From: an uncultured Oscillospiraceae bacterium
Lineage (GTDB): Bacteria; Bacillota; Clostridia; Oscillospirales; Ruminococcaceae
Length of the DNA stretch: 64,000 bases
Reading direction: 5' to 3'
Assembly: GCA_910588145.1 (NCBI GenBank)
Contig: CAJUPO010000006.1
Location: forward strand, 70,607 to 134,606
Numbering within the stretch: position 1 is the first letter of the stretch; the number at the start of each line of letters is the position of its first letter. Below are positions 16,045 to 26,177 of this stretch, piece by piece. Below the pieces are notes generated by a model. The model saw nothing but the letters and a program-made list of their open reading frames with translations, had not been told where the DNA came from and ran no database searches. The position numbers and the translations under genes were made by a program.

Positions 16045-17772
16045 TCAAGCTTCGATAGCGTCGAATCTGCACATTTCCCGACATATCCCGCATCCAACAC
16101 ACTGTGTTTTTTCAATTTCCGCCTTTTTATTTCGGAAAGAAATTGCAGGACATCCTATTTTCAGACACATCTTACAAGACTTACATTTATCTGTGTTTAC
16201 AGATAGCGCCGGTTTATGCTTTACATATTTAAGCAAAGCACATGGACGTCTTGAAATAATAACAGACGGAGCCTTAACTGAAAGTTCTTCCAGTACAGCT
16301 TCTTCCGTTTCCTTCATATTATAAGGATCAACAACCCTAACCCTTTCGATTCCAACAGCATGACAAAGTTCCTCAAGAGAAACCTTTGAAGCAGGATCCC
16401 CCTTAAGATTAAATCCTGTTGTAGGATTCTGCTGATGTCCTGTCATTCCTGTAATAGAATTATCAAGAATAATTACGGTAGAGTCTGAAGCGTTATAAGC
16501 TATATTTATAAGTCCTGTAATTCCGCTGTGAATAAAAGTGGAATCTCCTATAACTGCAACACTTCTGCGTTCACCCTCTTGGCCCATTATCTTATTTATT
16601 CCGTGAAGAGCTGAAACTGATGCGCCCATGCATACAGTCAGGTCCATAGAATTAAGCGGAGCAGCAGCGCCAAGCGTATAGCAGCCTATATCTCCTGAAA
16701 CCGTTATCTTATTTTTTGAAAGCACATAGAAAATTCCTCTGTGAGGACATCCTGCGCACATAACCGGAGGTCTGCCCGGAACCTGTTCCTCAAAATCAGT
16801 AAATTCTGTTTTCTTGCCGAGAATTTTTTCTGCTATAATTGCCTGTGAAAGTTCTCCTGTAAACCCGAAAATTTCTTTTCCCTTAACATCCACTCCGATT
16901 TTACGGCAGTGAGTTTCAATTATATCGTCAAGTTCTTCAATAACGTAAACTGTATCAAACTTTTCAGCGAAATCCTTTATCAGCTTAACCGGAAGCGGAT
17001 TTACGATTCCCAGCTTAAGATAAGAAACGCTGCCGCCGAAAACTTCCTTAGCATACTGATAAGCTATACCGCTTGTAATAATACCTATTTTTCCGTTATT
17101 GATTTCTATTTTATTTAACGATGAAGTTTCTGCAAACTCTCTAAGTTTTACCATTCTCTCCTCGACAAACACATGTCTATCCCTGGCAAACGCCGGCATC
17201 ATTACATATTTGCGGGGATTTTTTTCATATACCTTTACTTCATCGCCTTTTCTTTCTTCTGTTTCAACAATACTCTGTGAATGTGAAACTCTTGTAGAAA
17301 GTCTTACAATAACAGGCGTATCAAACTGTTCAGAAAGCTCAAAGGATTCTTTGACAAATCTTCTGCATTCATCTGAATCAGACGGCTCTACCATCATTAC
17401 CTTTGACGCAATAGCGTGATGACGGCTGTCCTGTTCATTCTGAGAAGAATGCATTCCCGGATCATCAGCCACGGCAATAACAAGACCGCCGTTTACGCCT
17501 GTATATGCTGCTGTATAAAGCGGATCTGCCGCAACGTTCAGACCTACATGCTTCATACCGCAAAAGCTTCTTGCACCGGCAATTGAAGCCCCGATAGCCG
17601 CTTCCATAGCAACCTTTTCATTCGGCGCCCATTCCGCATACATTTCTTCATATTTTGCTCCGTATTCAGTCACTTCTGTTGAAGGAGTTCCCGGATAACT
17701 GGAAATAAACCGACATCCGCCCTCATAAAGACCTCTTGCAAAGGCTTCGTTGCCAAGCATAAGTTTCTTCAT
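16045..17772 (-). CDS. iorA: Indolepyruvate:ferredoxin oxidoreductase, alpha subunit
   Basis: 575-residue thiamine-pyrophosphate enzyme subunit. Residues 1-170 hold the pyrimidine-binding domain (AFARGLYEGGCRFISSYPGTPSTE), the middle the TPP pyrophosphate-binding region (GDIGCYTLG, VCMGASVSALHG, GDSTFIHSG), and the C-terminus two [4Fe-4S] ferredoxin motifs: CKSCKMCLKIGCP and CVGCGICREMC. Acts with IorB on indole-, phenyl- or hydroxyphenylpyruvate. ATG at 17772 is preceded by AAAGGA. Its neighbours HAD, PaaK and ACT protein are the usual clostridial set. Confidence 0.95.
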   Translation of the reverse strand: MKKLMLGNEAFARGLYEGGCRFISSYPGTPSTEVTEYGAKYEEMYAEWAPNEKVAMEAAIGASIAGARSFCGMKHVGLNVAADPLYTAAYTGVNGGLVIAVADDPGMHSSQNEQDSRHHAIASKVMMVEPSDSDECRRFVKESFELSEQFDTPVIVRLSTRVSHSQSIVETEERKGDEVKVYEKNPRKYVMMPAFARDRHVFVEERMVKLREFAETSSLNKIEINNGKIGIITSGIAYQYAKEVFGGSVSYLKLGIVNPLPVKLIKDFAEKFDTVYVIEELDDIIETHCRKIGVDVKGKEIFGFTGELSQAIIAEKILGKKTEFTDFEEQVPGRPPVMCAGCPHRGIFYVLSKNKITVSGDIGCYTLGAAAPLNSMDLTVCMGASVSALHGINKIMGQEGERRSVAVIGDSTFIHSGITGLINIAYNASDSTVIILDNSITGMTGHQQNPTTGFNLKGDPASKVSLEELCHAVGIERVRVVDPYNMKETEEAVLEELSVKAPSVIISRRPCALLKYVKHKPALSVNTDKCKSCKMCLKIGCPAISFRNKKAEIEKTQCVGCGICREMCRFDAIEA

Positions 17773-17792
17773 TAATTCAGATCCTTTCATTT

Positions 17793-18623
17793 TTAATTTC
17801 TGCTTTTATAATTTCCTAATAGCCATTCTGCCACACCGCCGCAGATATTTGATCCGACAGTTAAATCTGCTGACTCAATCACAATACGATGTGCATTCCC
17901 AACAGCTATACGAAAATCTGACGCTTCAAACATAGGAAGGTCATTGTAATTATCTCCGAAACAGGTTATATACTCAAAATTATATTCTTCACGTAGAAAT
18001 TTTAACCCATTTGCTTTTGATGCTTTATCAGAAAAAACTTCGAGATACCATTTATCAGTATAAATATCCTTATAAAAAGCGCATTCGGCGCCGTTAATCT
18101 GAGATATTTCATTTTTAAGAGGCAGGAGTTTTTCATATTCGCCAGTGGCAGTAAAATACACTATATCCGGATCAGCCTCGAATTTTTTACATTGAACAAA
18201 CGGCTTTCCGAATTTATTTTTTCTTTCCTCTGCAAAGCTCTGCATAATTTCAGTAGTGATCTCAGTATAATAAGCAGTTAATATATCCTTATGTATTTTA
18301 TACATAAAACAGTTTATTTTATGCTTTTCAAAACCTGCTATAATTTTTTCTGATACATTTTGCGGAATAAATTCGTTTTTAATGTATCTTTCTGATTTCA
18401 AATCATAAATACTTACACCATTCATAAGAATACACGGAACATTAATATTAAGTTTACCCGTTATAGGCTTTGCTGAATATACCGAACGTGCAGTAGCAAA
18501 AGTAAAGTTCATCCCCTGCACAATAAGCTTATTTATAGCTTCAGCTGTAAAATCACTGAGCCGAGCATTATTGTCAAGAAGCGTTCCGTCCAGATCGGAG
18601 ATATATAATTTTTTATGATTCAT
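17793..18623 (-). CDS. HAD-superfamily phosphatase, Cof type IIB
   Basis: 276 residues with all four HAD motifs: motif I LYISDLDGTLLDNNARLS (nucleophile Asp), motif II FATARSVYS, motif III lysine around SDKASKANGLKFL and motif IV TCFGDNYNDLPMFEAS. The cap between is of the Cof/IIB type. These enzymes dephosphorylate sugar phosphates, flavin or cofactor precursors; the substrate is not predictable. The start overlaps the end of paaK by 11 bases, so translation is coupled. Confidence 0.9.
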   Translation of the reverse strand: MNHKKLYISDLDGTLLDNNARLSDFTAEAINKLIVQGMNFTFATARSVYSAKPITGKLNINVPCILMNGVSIYDLKSERYIKNEFIPQNVSEKIIAGFEKHKINCFMYKIHKDILTAYYTEITTEIMQSFAEERKNKFGKPFVQCKKFEADPDIVYFTATGEYEKLLPLKNEISQINGAECAFYKDIYTDKWYLEVFSDKASKANGLKFLREEYNFEYITCFGDNYNDLPMFEASDFRIAVGNAHRIVIESADLTVGSNICGGVAEWLLGNYKSRN

Positions 18624-19911
18624 TTCTAAGATCCAGGATTCTCTTAGCTTTTCCCTGGAATCTTTCAAGGGACTTATGCTCCACAAGAGAAACCTTGGTT
18701 TCTATTCCGAGCACTGTCTTAAGATCATGATGAATCGCATTTCTGAGATTTTCAAGTTCAGAATAATTTTCAAGAAGCGAACCGTCAGCAAGCTCAATCT
18801 TTACTTCAAGAGCGTCTGTAAACTTTGCTCTTGTAATAACCAGCTGATAATGAGGAGCAATATTGTTAAAGTTCATAAGTACGCTTTCAATCTGAGACGG
18901 AAAAACATTTACACCCCTGATTTTCAGCATATCGTCAGTTCTTCCCATAATCTTGGACATTCTTGCAAAGGTTCTTCCGCATTTGCAGGTATCATAATCA
19001 ATTTGAGTTATGTCCTTTGTACGGTATCTCAGCATTGGTATTCCCTCTTTAGTAAGAGTTGTTACAACAAGCTCGCCCTTTGAACCCTTTGGCAGAACAT
19101 CAAGAGTTTCAGGATCAATAACTTCCATAAGGAAATGATCTTCATTAATATGCAGTCCGCACCTGTGCCGGCATTCGCCTGAAACGCCTGGACCCATAAG
19201 TTCACTCATGCCGTAATTGTCGGTTGCAAAGACTCCAAGAGTTTTCTCAATCTGACTTCTCAATTCCTCAGTACAGCCCTCAGAACCAAACAGACCAAGC
19301 CTTAAATTAAGTTTGTCAATAACACCCATTTCCCTTGCCTTTTCGCCTATGTACTGGGCATAGGACGGAGTAGCAACAAGTATTGTAGTCTGAAAATCCT
19401 GCATAAGCATAATCTGCTTTTCAGTATTACCGCTTGAAGTAGGAACAACAGTAGCTCCTATCCTTTCAAGACCGTAATGCAGACCGAGTGCTCCGGTAAA
19501 CAATCCGTATCCGAATGCAACCTGAGCGATGTCGTCTTCAGTTGCCCCTGAAGCAACACATAATCTTGCCATACAGGTGGTCCAGTTTTCAATATCATTC
19601 TTAGTATATCCTACAACAGTAGGTTTACCGGTGGTACCGCTTGAAGCATGAATTCTCACAATATTCTTAGTCGGCTGACCAAATAGTCCGAAGGGATAGT
19701 TATCCCGTATATCAGCTTTTGTTGTATACGGTATATACTTAATATCTTCAAGACATTTTATCTTGTCAGCAGTCACTCCTGCCTTTTCAAGACGGTCATG
19801 ATAAAAGGGTATATTTTTGCTGCAGTAATCTACAAGCCATTTTAATCTTTCAAGCTGCAAATCTTCAATTTGCTTCCTGGACATTGTTTCAGCATCTTTC
19901 TGAAAAAACAT
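18613..19911 (-). CDS. paaK: Phenylacetate-CoA ligase
   Basis: 432-residue AMP-forming acyl-CoA ligase, the exact family length. The phosphate-binding loop HASSGTTGKPTVVGYT, the YGMSELMGPGV adenylation motif and the hinge/C-terminal lysine region (MLKIRGVNVFPSQIE, ERFQGKAKRI) are intact. Activates phenylacetate or related arylacetates to CoA thioesters. Together with IorAB it can connect arylacetates and arylpyruvates, and so the aromatic amino acids; direction is inferred. Start at 19911 (MFFQKDAE) is backed by AAAGGA at 9 bases. Confidence 0.93.
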   Translation of the reverse strand: MFFQKDAETMSRKQIEDLQLERLKWLVDYCSKNIPFYHDRLEKAGVTADKIKCLEDIKYIPYTTKADIRDNYPFGLFGQPTKNIVRIHASSGTTGKPTVVGYTKNDIENWTTCMARLCVASGATEDDIAQVAFGYGLFTGALGLHYGLERIGATVVPTSSGNTEKQIMLMQDFQTTILVATPSYAQYIGEKAREMGVIDKLNLRLGLFGSEGCTEELRSQIEKTLGVFATDNYGMSELMGPGVSGECRHRCGLHINEDHFLMEVIDPETLDVLPKGSKGELVVTTLTKEGIPMLRYRTKDITQIDYDTCKCGRTFARMSKIMGRTDDMLKIRGVNVFPSQIESVLMNFNNIAPHYQLVITRAKFTDALEVKIELADGSLLENYSELENLRNAIHHDLKTVLGIETKVSLVEHKSLERFQGKAKRILDLRNES

Positions 19912-19959
19912 TTCATACATCCTTTCTGGAATATAACAAAATATATTCATTAACAATTT

Positions 19960-19968
19960 ATTATATCA
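19960..19968 (-). promoter_or_regulatory. Extended -10 promoter of the paaK operon
   Basis: Minus strand TGATATAAT is a perfect extended -10, about 49 bases before paaK. No clear -35. Confidence 0.5.
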
Positions 19969-20110
19969 TTTTTTATGACAAAAGTATATACTTTTCTTGC
20001 ATTATGCTCTTTATTTGTGAAAGTTATTTTATTTTCATGCTGAATATTTGTACAAAGTGACATAATATAATAACAGACTTAATCCTTTCTGTTTTTTTAT
20101 TACTATTTCA

Positions 20111-20139
20111 TTGATAAAATTTTCAAAATATAGTATAAT
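20111..20139 (+). promoter_or_regulatory. Sigma-A promoter of the uridine-kinase-like gene
   Basis: TTGATA (20111-20116), 17 bases, TATAAT (20134-20139), 30 bases before the start codon. Confidence 0.75.
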
Positions 20140-20168
20140 ATGATAAATAAAAAAAGTGAGGCTCTTAA

Positions 20169-21098
20169 ATGAATTTAATAAAAACTGACATAATAAATCG
20201 CTCAATATCAAAAAATCCAGAAAATTTTATATTTAAATCTGAACAATGCTTTGATACCAGTTTAGAACAGCTTTGCGATTTTATAAAAGAACGGCGTGCG
20301 ACGCATCCTGTAGTACTGATTTCAGGACCGTCCGGTTCAGGAAAAACTTCTACTGCATATAAAATTTCTGAAATTATGAAAAGTAAATATAATAAAAACT
20401 GTTCAATAATCTCTCTTGACAATTATTTTCGTTCAAATTCATCTCCCGATATGCCTAAAAACCATAAAGGAAATATTGATCTTGAATCTCCACTGTGCAT
20501 TGATCTCGAGCTGCTTCAGCAGCACCTTATCCTAATAAAACAAAAGAAAGAATTTCAAATGCCGGTTTTTGACTTTCAGGCTCAGGCACGAAGTCATTAT
20601 ATTCCTTTTGTACGTGAAAAAGGCTCTGTTGTGATTATGGAAGGCATACACGCACTGAATCCTATCGTTACAGGAAATACGGAGGAATTTGCAACTTGTG
20701 TTTATATCAGCGTTGATTCGCATATTAAATCTTCTGACGGCAGTCTGCTTAATCCGGAAATAATCAGGCTGCTGCGCAGACTATGCCGTGACAGTCTTTT
20801 CCGAGGAAGAAAAACCGAAGAAATATTTCAATATTTTGACGATCTGTCTATCGGAGAAGAAAAGTATATCTTTCCTTATAGACATCGTGCGGACTTTAAT
20901 ATCAATACATTTATGCCGTATGAAGTTTCAATCTACAAAAAACTGCTTGACCCGAAATTGAAATTATGTTCAGACAGCTTTAAGGAAAACCAACGCTTCA
21001 AAAAAATCATGAAATTTTTTAATGAACTTGATCCTTTGAATGAAGACTTAGTTCCCAAATCATCAATCTTAAGAGAATTTATAGGAAGCAAAATATAA
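20169..21098 (+). CDS. Uridine kinase-like P-loop nucleoside kinase
   Basis: 309-residue protein of the phosphoribulokinase/uridine kinase group. Walker A is SGPSGSGKTSTAYKI (about 52-66); SIISLDNYFRSN, FDFQAQARSH and the Walker B-like VVIMEGIHALN match the uridine kinase core, and RLLRRLCRDSLFRGR is the lid arginine region. The first 45 residues replace the TGS/threonyl-tRNA synthetase-like N-terminal half found in the longer clostridial nucleoside kinases. Expected to phosphorylate uridine or cytidine; the true substrate is inferred. Own promoter and terminator, GTGAGG site. Confidence 0.82.
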   Translation: MNLIKTDIINRSISKNPENFIFKSEQCFDTSLEQLCDFIKERRATHPVVLISGPSGSGKTSTAYKISEIMKSKYNKNCSIISLDNYFRSNSSPDMPKNHKGNIDLESPLCIDLELLQQHLILIKQKKEFQMPVFDFQAQARSHYIPFVREKGSVVIMEGIHALNPIVTGNTEEFATCVYISVDSHIKSSDGSLLNPEIIRLLRRLCRDSLFRGRKTEEIFQYFDDLSIGEEKYIFPYRHRADFNINTFMPYEVSIYKKLLDPKLKLCSDSFKENQRFKKIMKFFNELDPLNEDLVPKSSILREFIGSKI

Positions 21099-21179
21099 AA
21101 TTTAACAACTCGTATACACAATCCTATGATTATTAAACAACCATATATGATAAATAGAATAATTTTATTAAAATAAAAA

Positions 21180-21217
21180 CACGCCGGAAAGTATATAATA
21201 CTTTCCGGCGTGTTTTA
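21180..21217. terminator. Bidirectional intrinsic terminator
   Basis: CACGCCGGAAAGTAT pairs perfectly with ATACTTTCCGGCGTG (15 bp, 3-base loop), with T-runs on both strands. It serves the uridine-kinase-like gene (plus) and the GH9 gene (minus), which converge here. Confidence 0.95.
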
Positions 21218-21226
21218 TTTATATGG

Positions 21227-23887
21227 TTATTTATTGCCCCTTTTTTTCTTAGTTAAAAAAACAGCAATTTCAATTATCAGTGACAGAATAATTAATCCTG
21301 CTAAAACAGGAACTATTCCAAGGCCGCCCTTAGAATCCGATTTATTTTGACTGTCATTTCTATTGCCGGATTCTGAAGATTCATAATCATTTTCCTTATA
21401 ATTTCCGGCAGCAGAGTTATTATCGGCACTTTCCGGTTTAGAGACTGATGCGTCAATACTTCCATGAGTAACAACTACACCGCCGTTTTCATCAGCCAAA
21501 TATGCTGCAAGCCAAGCAAGTGGAGTATTCCAGTTTATTGTGCATTCATTAACAGACCATGCTTCAATATTGTCCATATAACATTTTGCAGGCGCTATCT
21601 CTCCTGGTTTCCAGCCGGAACCGCGCACCCACGGATCCTGCATTCCGGAATTAGGTCCTCCAACAAGGACTCCGGCCGGAGCAGACGGAAAACTTTCATC
21701 CGCCTGATAAGACCACCATCTGTGATGAGGATTTTTCACAGCATGACTTCCGTATCCGGTTACATATGAATAATCTACTGGATTTCTTCCTAAGATATAA
21801 TCCATTCCGCTTACAGCGCTGTCAAGATACTTTTCAACACCTGTCAATTCATAAGCATATGCCAGTATAATACTGTTATTTACTACAAAGGAATTTGAAC
21901 CCCATGAGTAACCTTTTCTATCAATTTCAAAGCTGATTGTACTCTGCTCATAAGGCTGGCCATAGCCCTGCTCCTCTGTAAGCTCCGCATACTTGTCAGC
22001 CGCCTCAGCAATACTATCCTTTAGCTTACTGAATTCGGATTTATCAAGCTTATCCTCGTAAAGTGCAAGTGAAAGATTCCCAAGAGCGCTTACGTTGCCC
22101 CAGTTAAAGCTTCCGCAAGTATCCACATCTTCACCGCCGGATATTACATCGCCCATTTTAAGATAATCTTCATACCCCTGAGCGTCTTTAAGATATGCTT
22201 TATCCTCCGTTGCAAGATAAAGCTCGCATGCTGCCCAGTAAAATTCGTCCTTAGCATTATCATCACCGTACGGACCTCCGCCGACTGATTCATCCAGAGG
22301 CGCATACATATCAGGGTGCTTTTTTGCAGCCTCATATGTCAGCACTGCATTTTCAAGGCACTGCTCCGCAAAAGTTTTATCTATATCCTTCCAAAGGCGA
22401 TACGCCTGAGCCGCACAAGCAGATGTATTAAGAGTAGCCGCTGTTGTAGGCGGCTTTATAATACGTTCTTCCGGATCATCAGCCGGCGCAAGGGCAAGGG
22501 CAGTCCACTTAATATCGTGAACCTTATGATAGACCATTGAGGAATAATCACCGTCTTTGACCATCATTTTAAACATCCATTCCAGTTCATACCTTGCCTC
22601 GTCAAGAAGATCAGGATACCCGTTGCCGTTTTCAGGTATGCTCATAGTTCCGTCGGCATAAACAGATACATCTCCCCTTTTCACAGCCATTTCATACTGA
22701 TTCTGCATTGTCCAGAGGGATATACCGCCGTTTACAACATATTTACCATGATCTCCGGCGTCATACCAACCTCCGGTAACATCCTGAGTACCGCTGCTTC
22801 CGCTGTATCCCCAGGTCTGCTCAATTGCCGCTGTATCTGACGGGTGTCCCGCAGCACGTGCAAGTGCTGAACCATCTCCTGAAATAATATACTGACTTTC
22901 AATGTCGATACCGCTTCTGTTTTGATAAAAATAGTTCAGCGAATCATAGAGCATATATGAATAAAGCTCTCCTGCGCCAATCTGAAATTCACGGCTTTTA
23001 GAGCCGTTTTCAGACTGAAGATAAAACTTTCCTGATTCTTTGTAATCTGAAAAATCCAGTAAATGAACCTTATCGCCGGAATCCTCGTCCAGACCTTTCG
23101 GAACAGACTTACCCTCAAAAACAGTATTTCCGGATGAATCTACAAGTTCAAATTTAACCGGCGAATCTGAATCAGAAAGCAGTGTTGCACGCTTTTTCAT
23201 ATCACTGAAATAGCCGAGCTGATTGGTCAAAATGTCCGACCGCACCCATTCTTCCTCCGGAACATAATCATTTTCATTGCTTGAAGTACATTCAAGGGAC
23301 ATATTATCAAAAGTGAAAATTGTTCCGGCCGGGACTGAATCTCCGCCTATATGAAAAGCCCATTCCACTTCAGCCGTTCTGCCTGCTGTAAATGTACCCT
23401 CAACCTTTTTTGTCTGATTTGCCTGAAGCTGCTGAACGTTCCAAAAAGATTCATGCTGTGAAGCATCAGGTTCGCCATGCCAGTCCTCAGTAAAGGGTTC
23501 ACTCATATCGCCTATCTTTGTATAATAGGTACAATCATTGCTTGCAGTTATTTCAAACGAAGCTTTATACGTATTACCGCTTGTTATTGTAATTCCTCTG
23601 TGACGAAACTGACAGTCCCATCTGTCTTCCCCGCCGTTTGCAGCACCGCCTGGATTTACTATCGTAATCTTATACACTCCTCCAGAAATATCAAAATCCA
23701 TTTTTCCCGGAGCAGACTCGCAAACATGCCATGGAAGTCCTACGCCATTTTCAAAATCAGTCTGCCCCAAAAGCTGACCTGCATAAACCCTTTCACCGCT
23801 GAAAAAAGATCCATTAAGCATCCCTATTCCTGCGGTTACAGAAGCTAAGCATACTGCTCCTATTTTCTTTAATTTCTTTTTTAACAT
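21227..23887 (-). CDS. Cell-surface GH9 endoglucanase with CBM4-like module and C-terminal membrane anchor
   Basis: 886 residues. Signal peptide (MLKKKLKKIGAVCLASVTAGIG), CBM4/9-type module (about 40-205, TDFENGVGLPWHVCES and WAFHIGGDSV), an immunoglobulin-like CelD_N domain (about 215-305, ILTNQLGYFSDMKKRA), then the GH9 (alpha/alpha)6 catalytic domain: GWYDAGDHGKYVVNGG with base Asp376/Asp379, NPHHRWW, and the acid Glu781 in WSVNECTINWN. After an Asn/Ser-rich linker comes a hydrophobic helix (GIVPVLAGLIILSLIIEIAVF) and a basic tail KKKRGNK, so it is anchored to the membrane and has no dockerin. Cleaves beta-1,4-glucans. Start 23887 is supported by GGAG at 8 bases. Confidence 0.93.
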   Translation of the reverse strand: MLKKKLKKIGAVCLASVTAGIGMLNGSFFSGERVYAGQLLGQTDFENGVGLPWHVCESAPGKMDFDISGGVYKITIVNPGGAANGGEDRWDCQFRHRGITITSGNTYKASFEITASNDCTYYTKIGDMSEPFTEDWHGEPDASQHESFWNVQQLQANQTKKVEGTFTAGRTAEVEWAFHIGGDSVPAGTIFTFDNMSLECTSSNENDYVPEEEWVRSDILTNQLGYFSDMKKRATLLSDSDSPVKFELVDSSGNTVFEGKSVPKGLDEDSGDKVHLLDFSDYKESGKFYLQSENGSKSREFQIGAGELYSYMLYDSLNYFYQNRSGIDIESQYIISGDGSALARAAGHPSDTAAIEQTWGYSGSSGTQDVTGGWYDAGDHGKYVVNGGISLWTMQNQYEMAVKRGDVSVYADGTMSIPENGNGYPDLLDEARYELEWMFKMMVKDGDYSSMVYHKVHDIKWTALALAPADDPEERIIKPPTTAATLNTSACAAQAYRLWKDIDKTFAEQCLENAVLTYEAAKKHPDMYAPLDESVGGGPYGDDNAKDEFYWAACELYLATEDKAYLKDAQGYEDYLKMGDVISGGEDVDTCGSFNWGNVSALGNLSLALYEDKLDKSEFSKLKDSIAEAADKYAELTEEQGYGQPYEQSTISFEIDRKGYSWGSNSFVVNNSIILAYAYELTGVEKYLDSAVSGMDYILGRNPVDYSYVTGYGSHAVKNPHHRWWSYQADESFPSAPAGVLVGGPNSGMQDPWVRGSGWKPGEIAPAKCYMDNIEAWSVNECTINWNTPLAWLAAYLADENGGVVVTHGSIDASVSKPESADNNSAAGNYKENDYESSESGNRNDSQNKSDSKGGLGIVPVLAGLIILSLIIEIAVFLTKKKRGNK

Positions 23888-23972
23888 CAATTTATCTCCT
23901 TTATATATTAGTACAGAGGAAAAACTTGTATTCTATTATTTTATAATCTCCATTTTACCTAAATAAAAACTA

Positions 23973-26141
23973 TTAAATTTTCATTGTAAGAGCAATACGC
24001 TTTCTTTTTACATCTACATCAAGAACCTTAACCTTTACAACCTCTCCGACCTTTACTGCTTCAAGGGGATGCTTTATGAACCTGTCGCATATCTGAGAAA
24101 TATGAACAAGACCATCCTCATGTACGCCTATATCTACAAAAGCTCCGAAATCAATTACATTTCTGACAGTTCCCATAAGCTCCATGCCCGGCGTCAGATC
24201 CTTTATCTCCATTATATCACCGCTTCTCATAAGCGGCGGAGGAAGTTCATCACGCAGGTCACGTCCGGGCTTTTGAAGTTCATCGGCTATATCTGTCAGT
24301 GTGGGAACACCTATTCCAAGCTTATCGCTCAATGCCCTGCTTCCGATTTTATTTATTTTATCCTTTACGTTAACTGCTTTTCCCTCAGAAATATCGCTGA
24401 TACTGAATCCGCATTCTGCTGCCAAGGCCTTAGCAGCTTCATAGCTTTCAGGATGAACAGCAGTGTTGTCAAGAGGATTCTTTCCGTTTCTTACTCTCAG
24501 AAATCCTGCGCACTGTTCAAATGCTTTTTTTCCAAGCTTCGGTACCTTCATAAGCTGTTTTCTGTCAGTAAAAGCTCCGTTTTCCTCACGGTATAGTACG
24601 ATGTTCTTTGCAACAGACGCATTAATTCCTGCAATATACGACAACAGTGAGTGAGATGCAGTATTCAAATCAACACCAACAGAGTTTACACAATCTTCGA
24701 CAACACCCGACAGAGCTTCATCCATCTGAGCTTTTGGCATATCATGCTGATACTGCCCTACTCCAATGGCCTTAGGATCAATTTTAACAAGCTCAGCAAG
24801 AGGATCCTGAAGCCGCCTTGCTATGGAAACTGCGCTTCTAAGTGAAACGTCATACTCAGGAAATTCTTCAGCCGCTAACTTTGAAGCAGAATAAACCGAA
24901 GCTCCTGCTTCACTAACAACCATATAACTTACCTTTTCGGGAATTTCCTTTAAAAGCTCTGCAACAAATTCTTCACTTTCCCTTGAAGCTGTTCCGTTGC
25001 CAATAGAAATTGTTGTCACTCCGTATTTGCTTATCAGCGCTTTCAGTTTGCTTTTGGCTTCTTCAATTTTTTTCTGAGGCGGAGTAGGATAAATCACAGT
25101 TGTATCCAAAACCTTTCCCGTACTGTCGACTACTGCAATTTTGCACCCTGTTCTGTAAGCAGGGTCAAGTCCCAGCGTAACACTGTTTTTTACCGGAGGC
25201 TGAAGCAAAAGCTGACGCAAATTTGACGAAAACACCTTTATTGCTCCGTCAGCGGCTTTTGCAGTCAACTCACTGCGCAGTTCCCTTTCCACTGATGGCA
25301 TAATAAGACGCTTACAGCTGTCCTGAGCCGCTGACCTGACATACTCTGCACTTTTACTGCTATTCTCAACATAAATTTTTGCCGCTTCGCCATAACACAT
25401 TTCTTCATCAATTACAATGGAAACCTTAAGCTTATTCTCTTTCTCACCTCTGTCAAGAGCAAGGATTCTATGACCAGCAATCTTTGAAACCGGTTCTCTG
25501 AAATCATAATAATTTGTATAAACCGACTCCTCCTCTTCATTCACTGCTCTTGATTCAATAAGTGCATTTTTTTCATATATATTTCGTATTTTCTTACGAA
25601 GCTCCGCATTGTCAGATATATTTTCTGCAATTATATCCATAGCGCCCTGTATGGCTGATTCAGCATTTTCAACACCCTTTTCTTCATCAACAAAAGCCTC
25701 AGCCTCGCTCAAAGGATCGCAATTATCCTGGCTTATTATAATTTCTGCCAATGGTTCAAGTCCCTTTTCACGGGCAGCGCTTGCTCTTGTTCTTCTTTTA
25801 GGTCTGAACGGACGATAAATATCTTCAACCTCAACCAAAGTCACAGCCTTTTCCAAAGCAGAAATTATCTCTTCATTAAGCTTGCCCTGTTCCTCTATTG
25901 AGGAAGTTACTTCTGATTTTCGGGTTTCAAGATTTCTAAGATATGTAAGTCTATCGTTAAGTTCTCTCAAAACCTGATCATCAAGTGAACCGGTTAGTTC
26001 TTTTCTGTATCTTGCAATGAATGGAATTGTTTTTCCGTCATCAATTAAAGCCACAGTATTATCAACCTGCTCTTTTCTGAGATTAAATTCTTCGGCAAGC
26101 CTGCTGTTTATTAAGTCAGTTTTTTCATTTACATTTGACAT
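23973..26141 (-). CDS. tex: Tex-family transcription accessory / RNA-binding protein
   Basis: 722-residue full-length Tex: N-terminal helical domain (FNLRKEQVDNTVALIDDGKTIPFIARYRKE), YqgF/RuvC-like nuclease fold (SVTLGLDPAYRTGCKIAVVD), two helix-hairpin-helix motifs (LLSYIAGINASVAKNIV) and a C-terminal S1 domain (MELMGTVRNVIDFGAFVDIGVHEDGLVHISQ, about 645-722). Tex proteins bind nucleic acids and modulate transcription; the catalytic role of the YqgF domain is not established. Upstream are a promoter and a palindrome in the 5' leader; GH9 follows after 85 bases. Confidence 0.95.
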   Translation of the reverse strand: MSNVNEKTDLINSRLAEEFNLRKEQVDNTVALIDDGKTIPFIARYRKELTGSLDDQVLRELNDRLTYLRNLETRKSEVTSSIEEQGKLNEEIISALEKAVTLVEVEDIYRPFRPKRRTRASAAREKGLEPLAEIIISQDNCDPLSEAEAFVDEEKGVENAESAIQGAMDIIAENISDNAELRKKIRNIYEKNALIESRAVNEEEESVYTNYYDFREPVSKIAGHRILALDRGEKENKLKVSIVIDEEMCYGEAAKIYVENSSKSAEYVRSAAQDSCKRLIMPSVERELRSELTAKAADGAIKVFSSNLRQLLLQPPVKNSVTLGLDPAYRTGCKIAVVDSTGKVLDTTVIYPTPPQKKIEEAKSKLKALISKYGVTTISIGNGTASRESEEFVAELLKEIPEKVSYMVVSEAGASVYSASKLAAEEFPEYDVSLRSAVSIARRLQDPLAELVKIDPKAIGVGQYQHDMPKAQMDEALSGVVEDCVNSVGVDLNTASHSLLSYIAGINASVAKNIVLYREENGAFTDRKQLMKVPKLGKKAFEQCAGFLRVRNGKNPLDNTAVHPESYEAAKALAAECGFSISDISEGKAVNVKDKINKIGSRALSDKLGIGVPTLTDIADELQKPGRDLRDELPPPLMRSGDIMEIKDLTPGMELMGTVRNVIDFGAFVDIGVHEDGLVHISQICDRFIKHPLEAVKVGEVVKVKVLDVDVKRKRIALTMKI

Positions 26142-26177
26142 TTATTAATCCTCCAAATTTATATTTGACCCTCTTGT

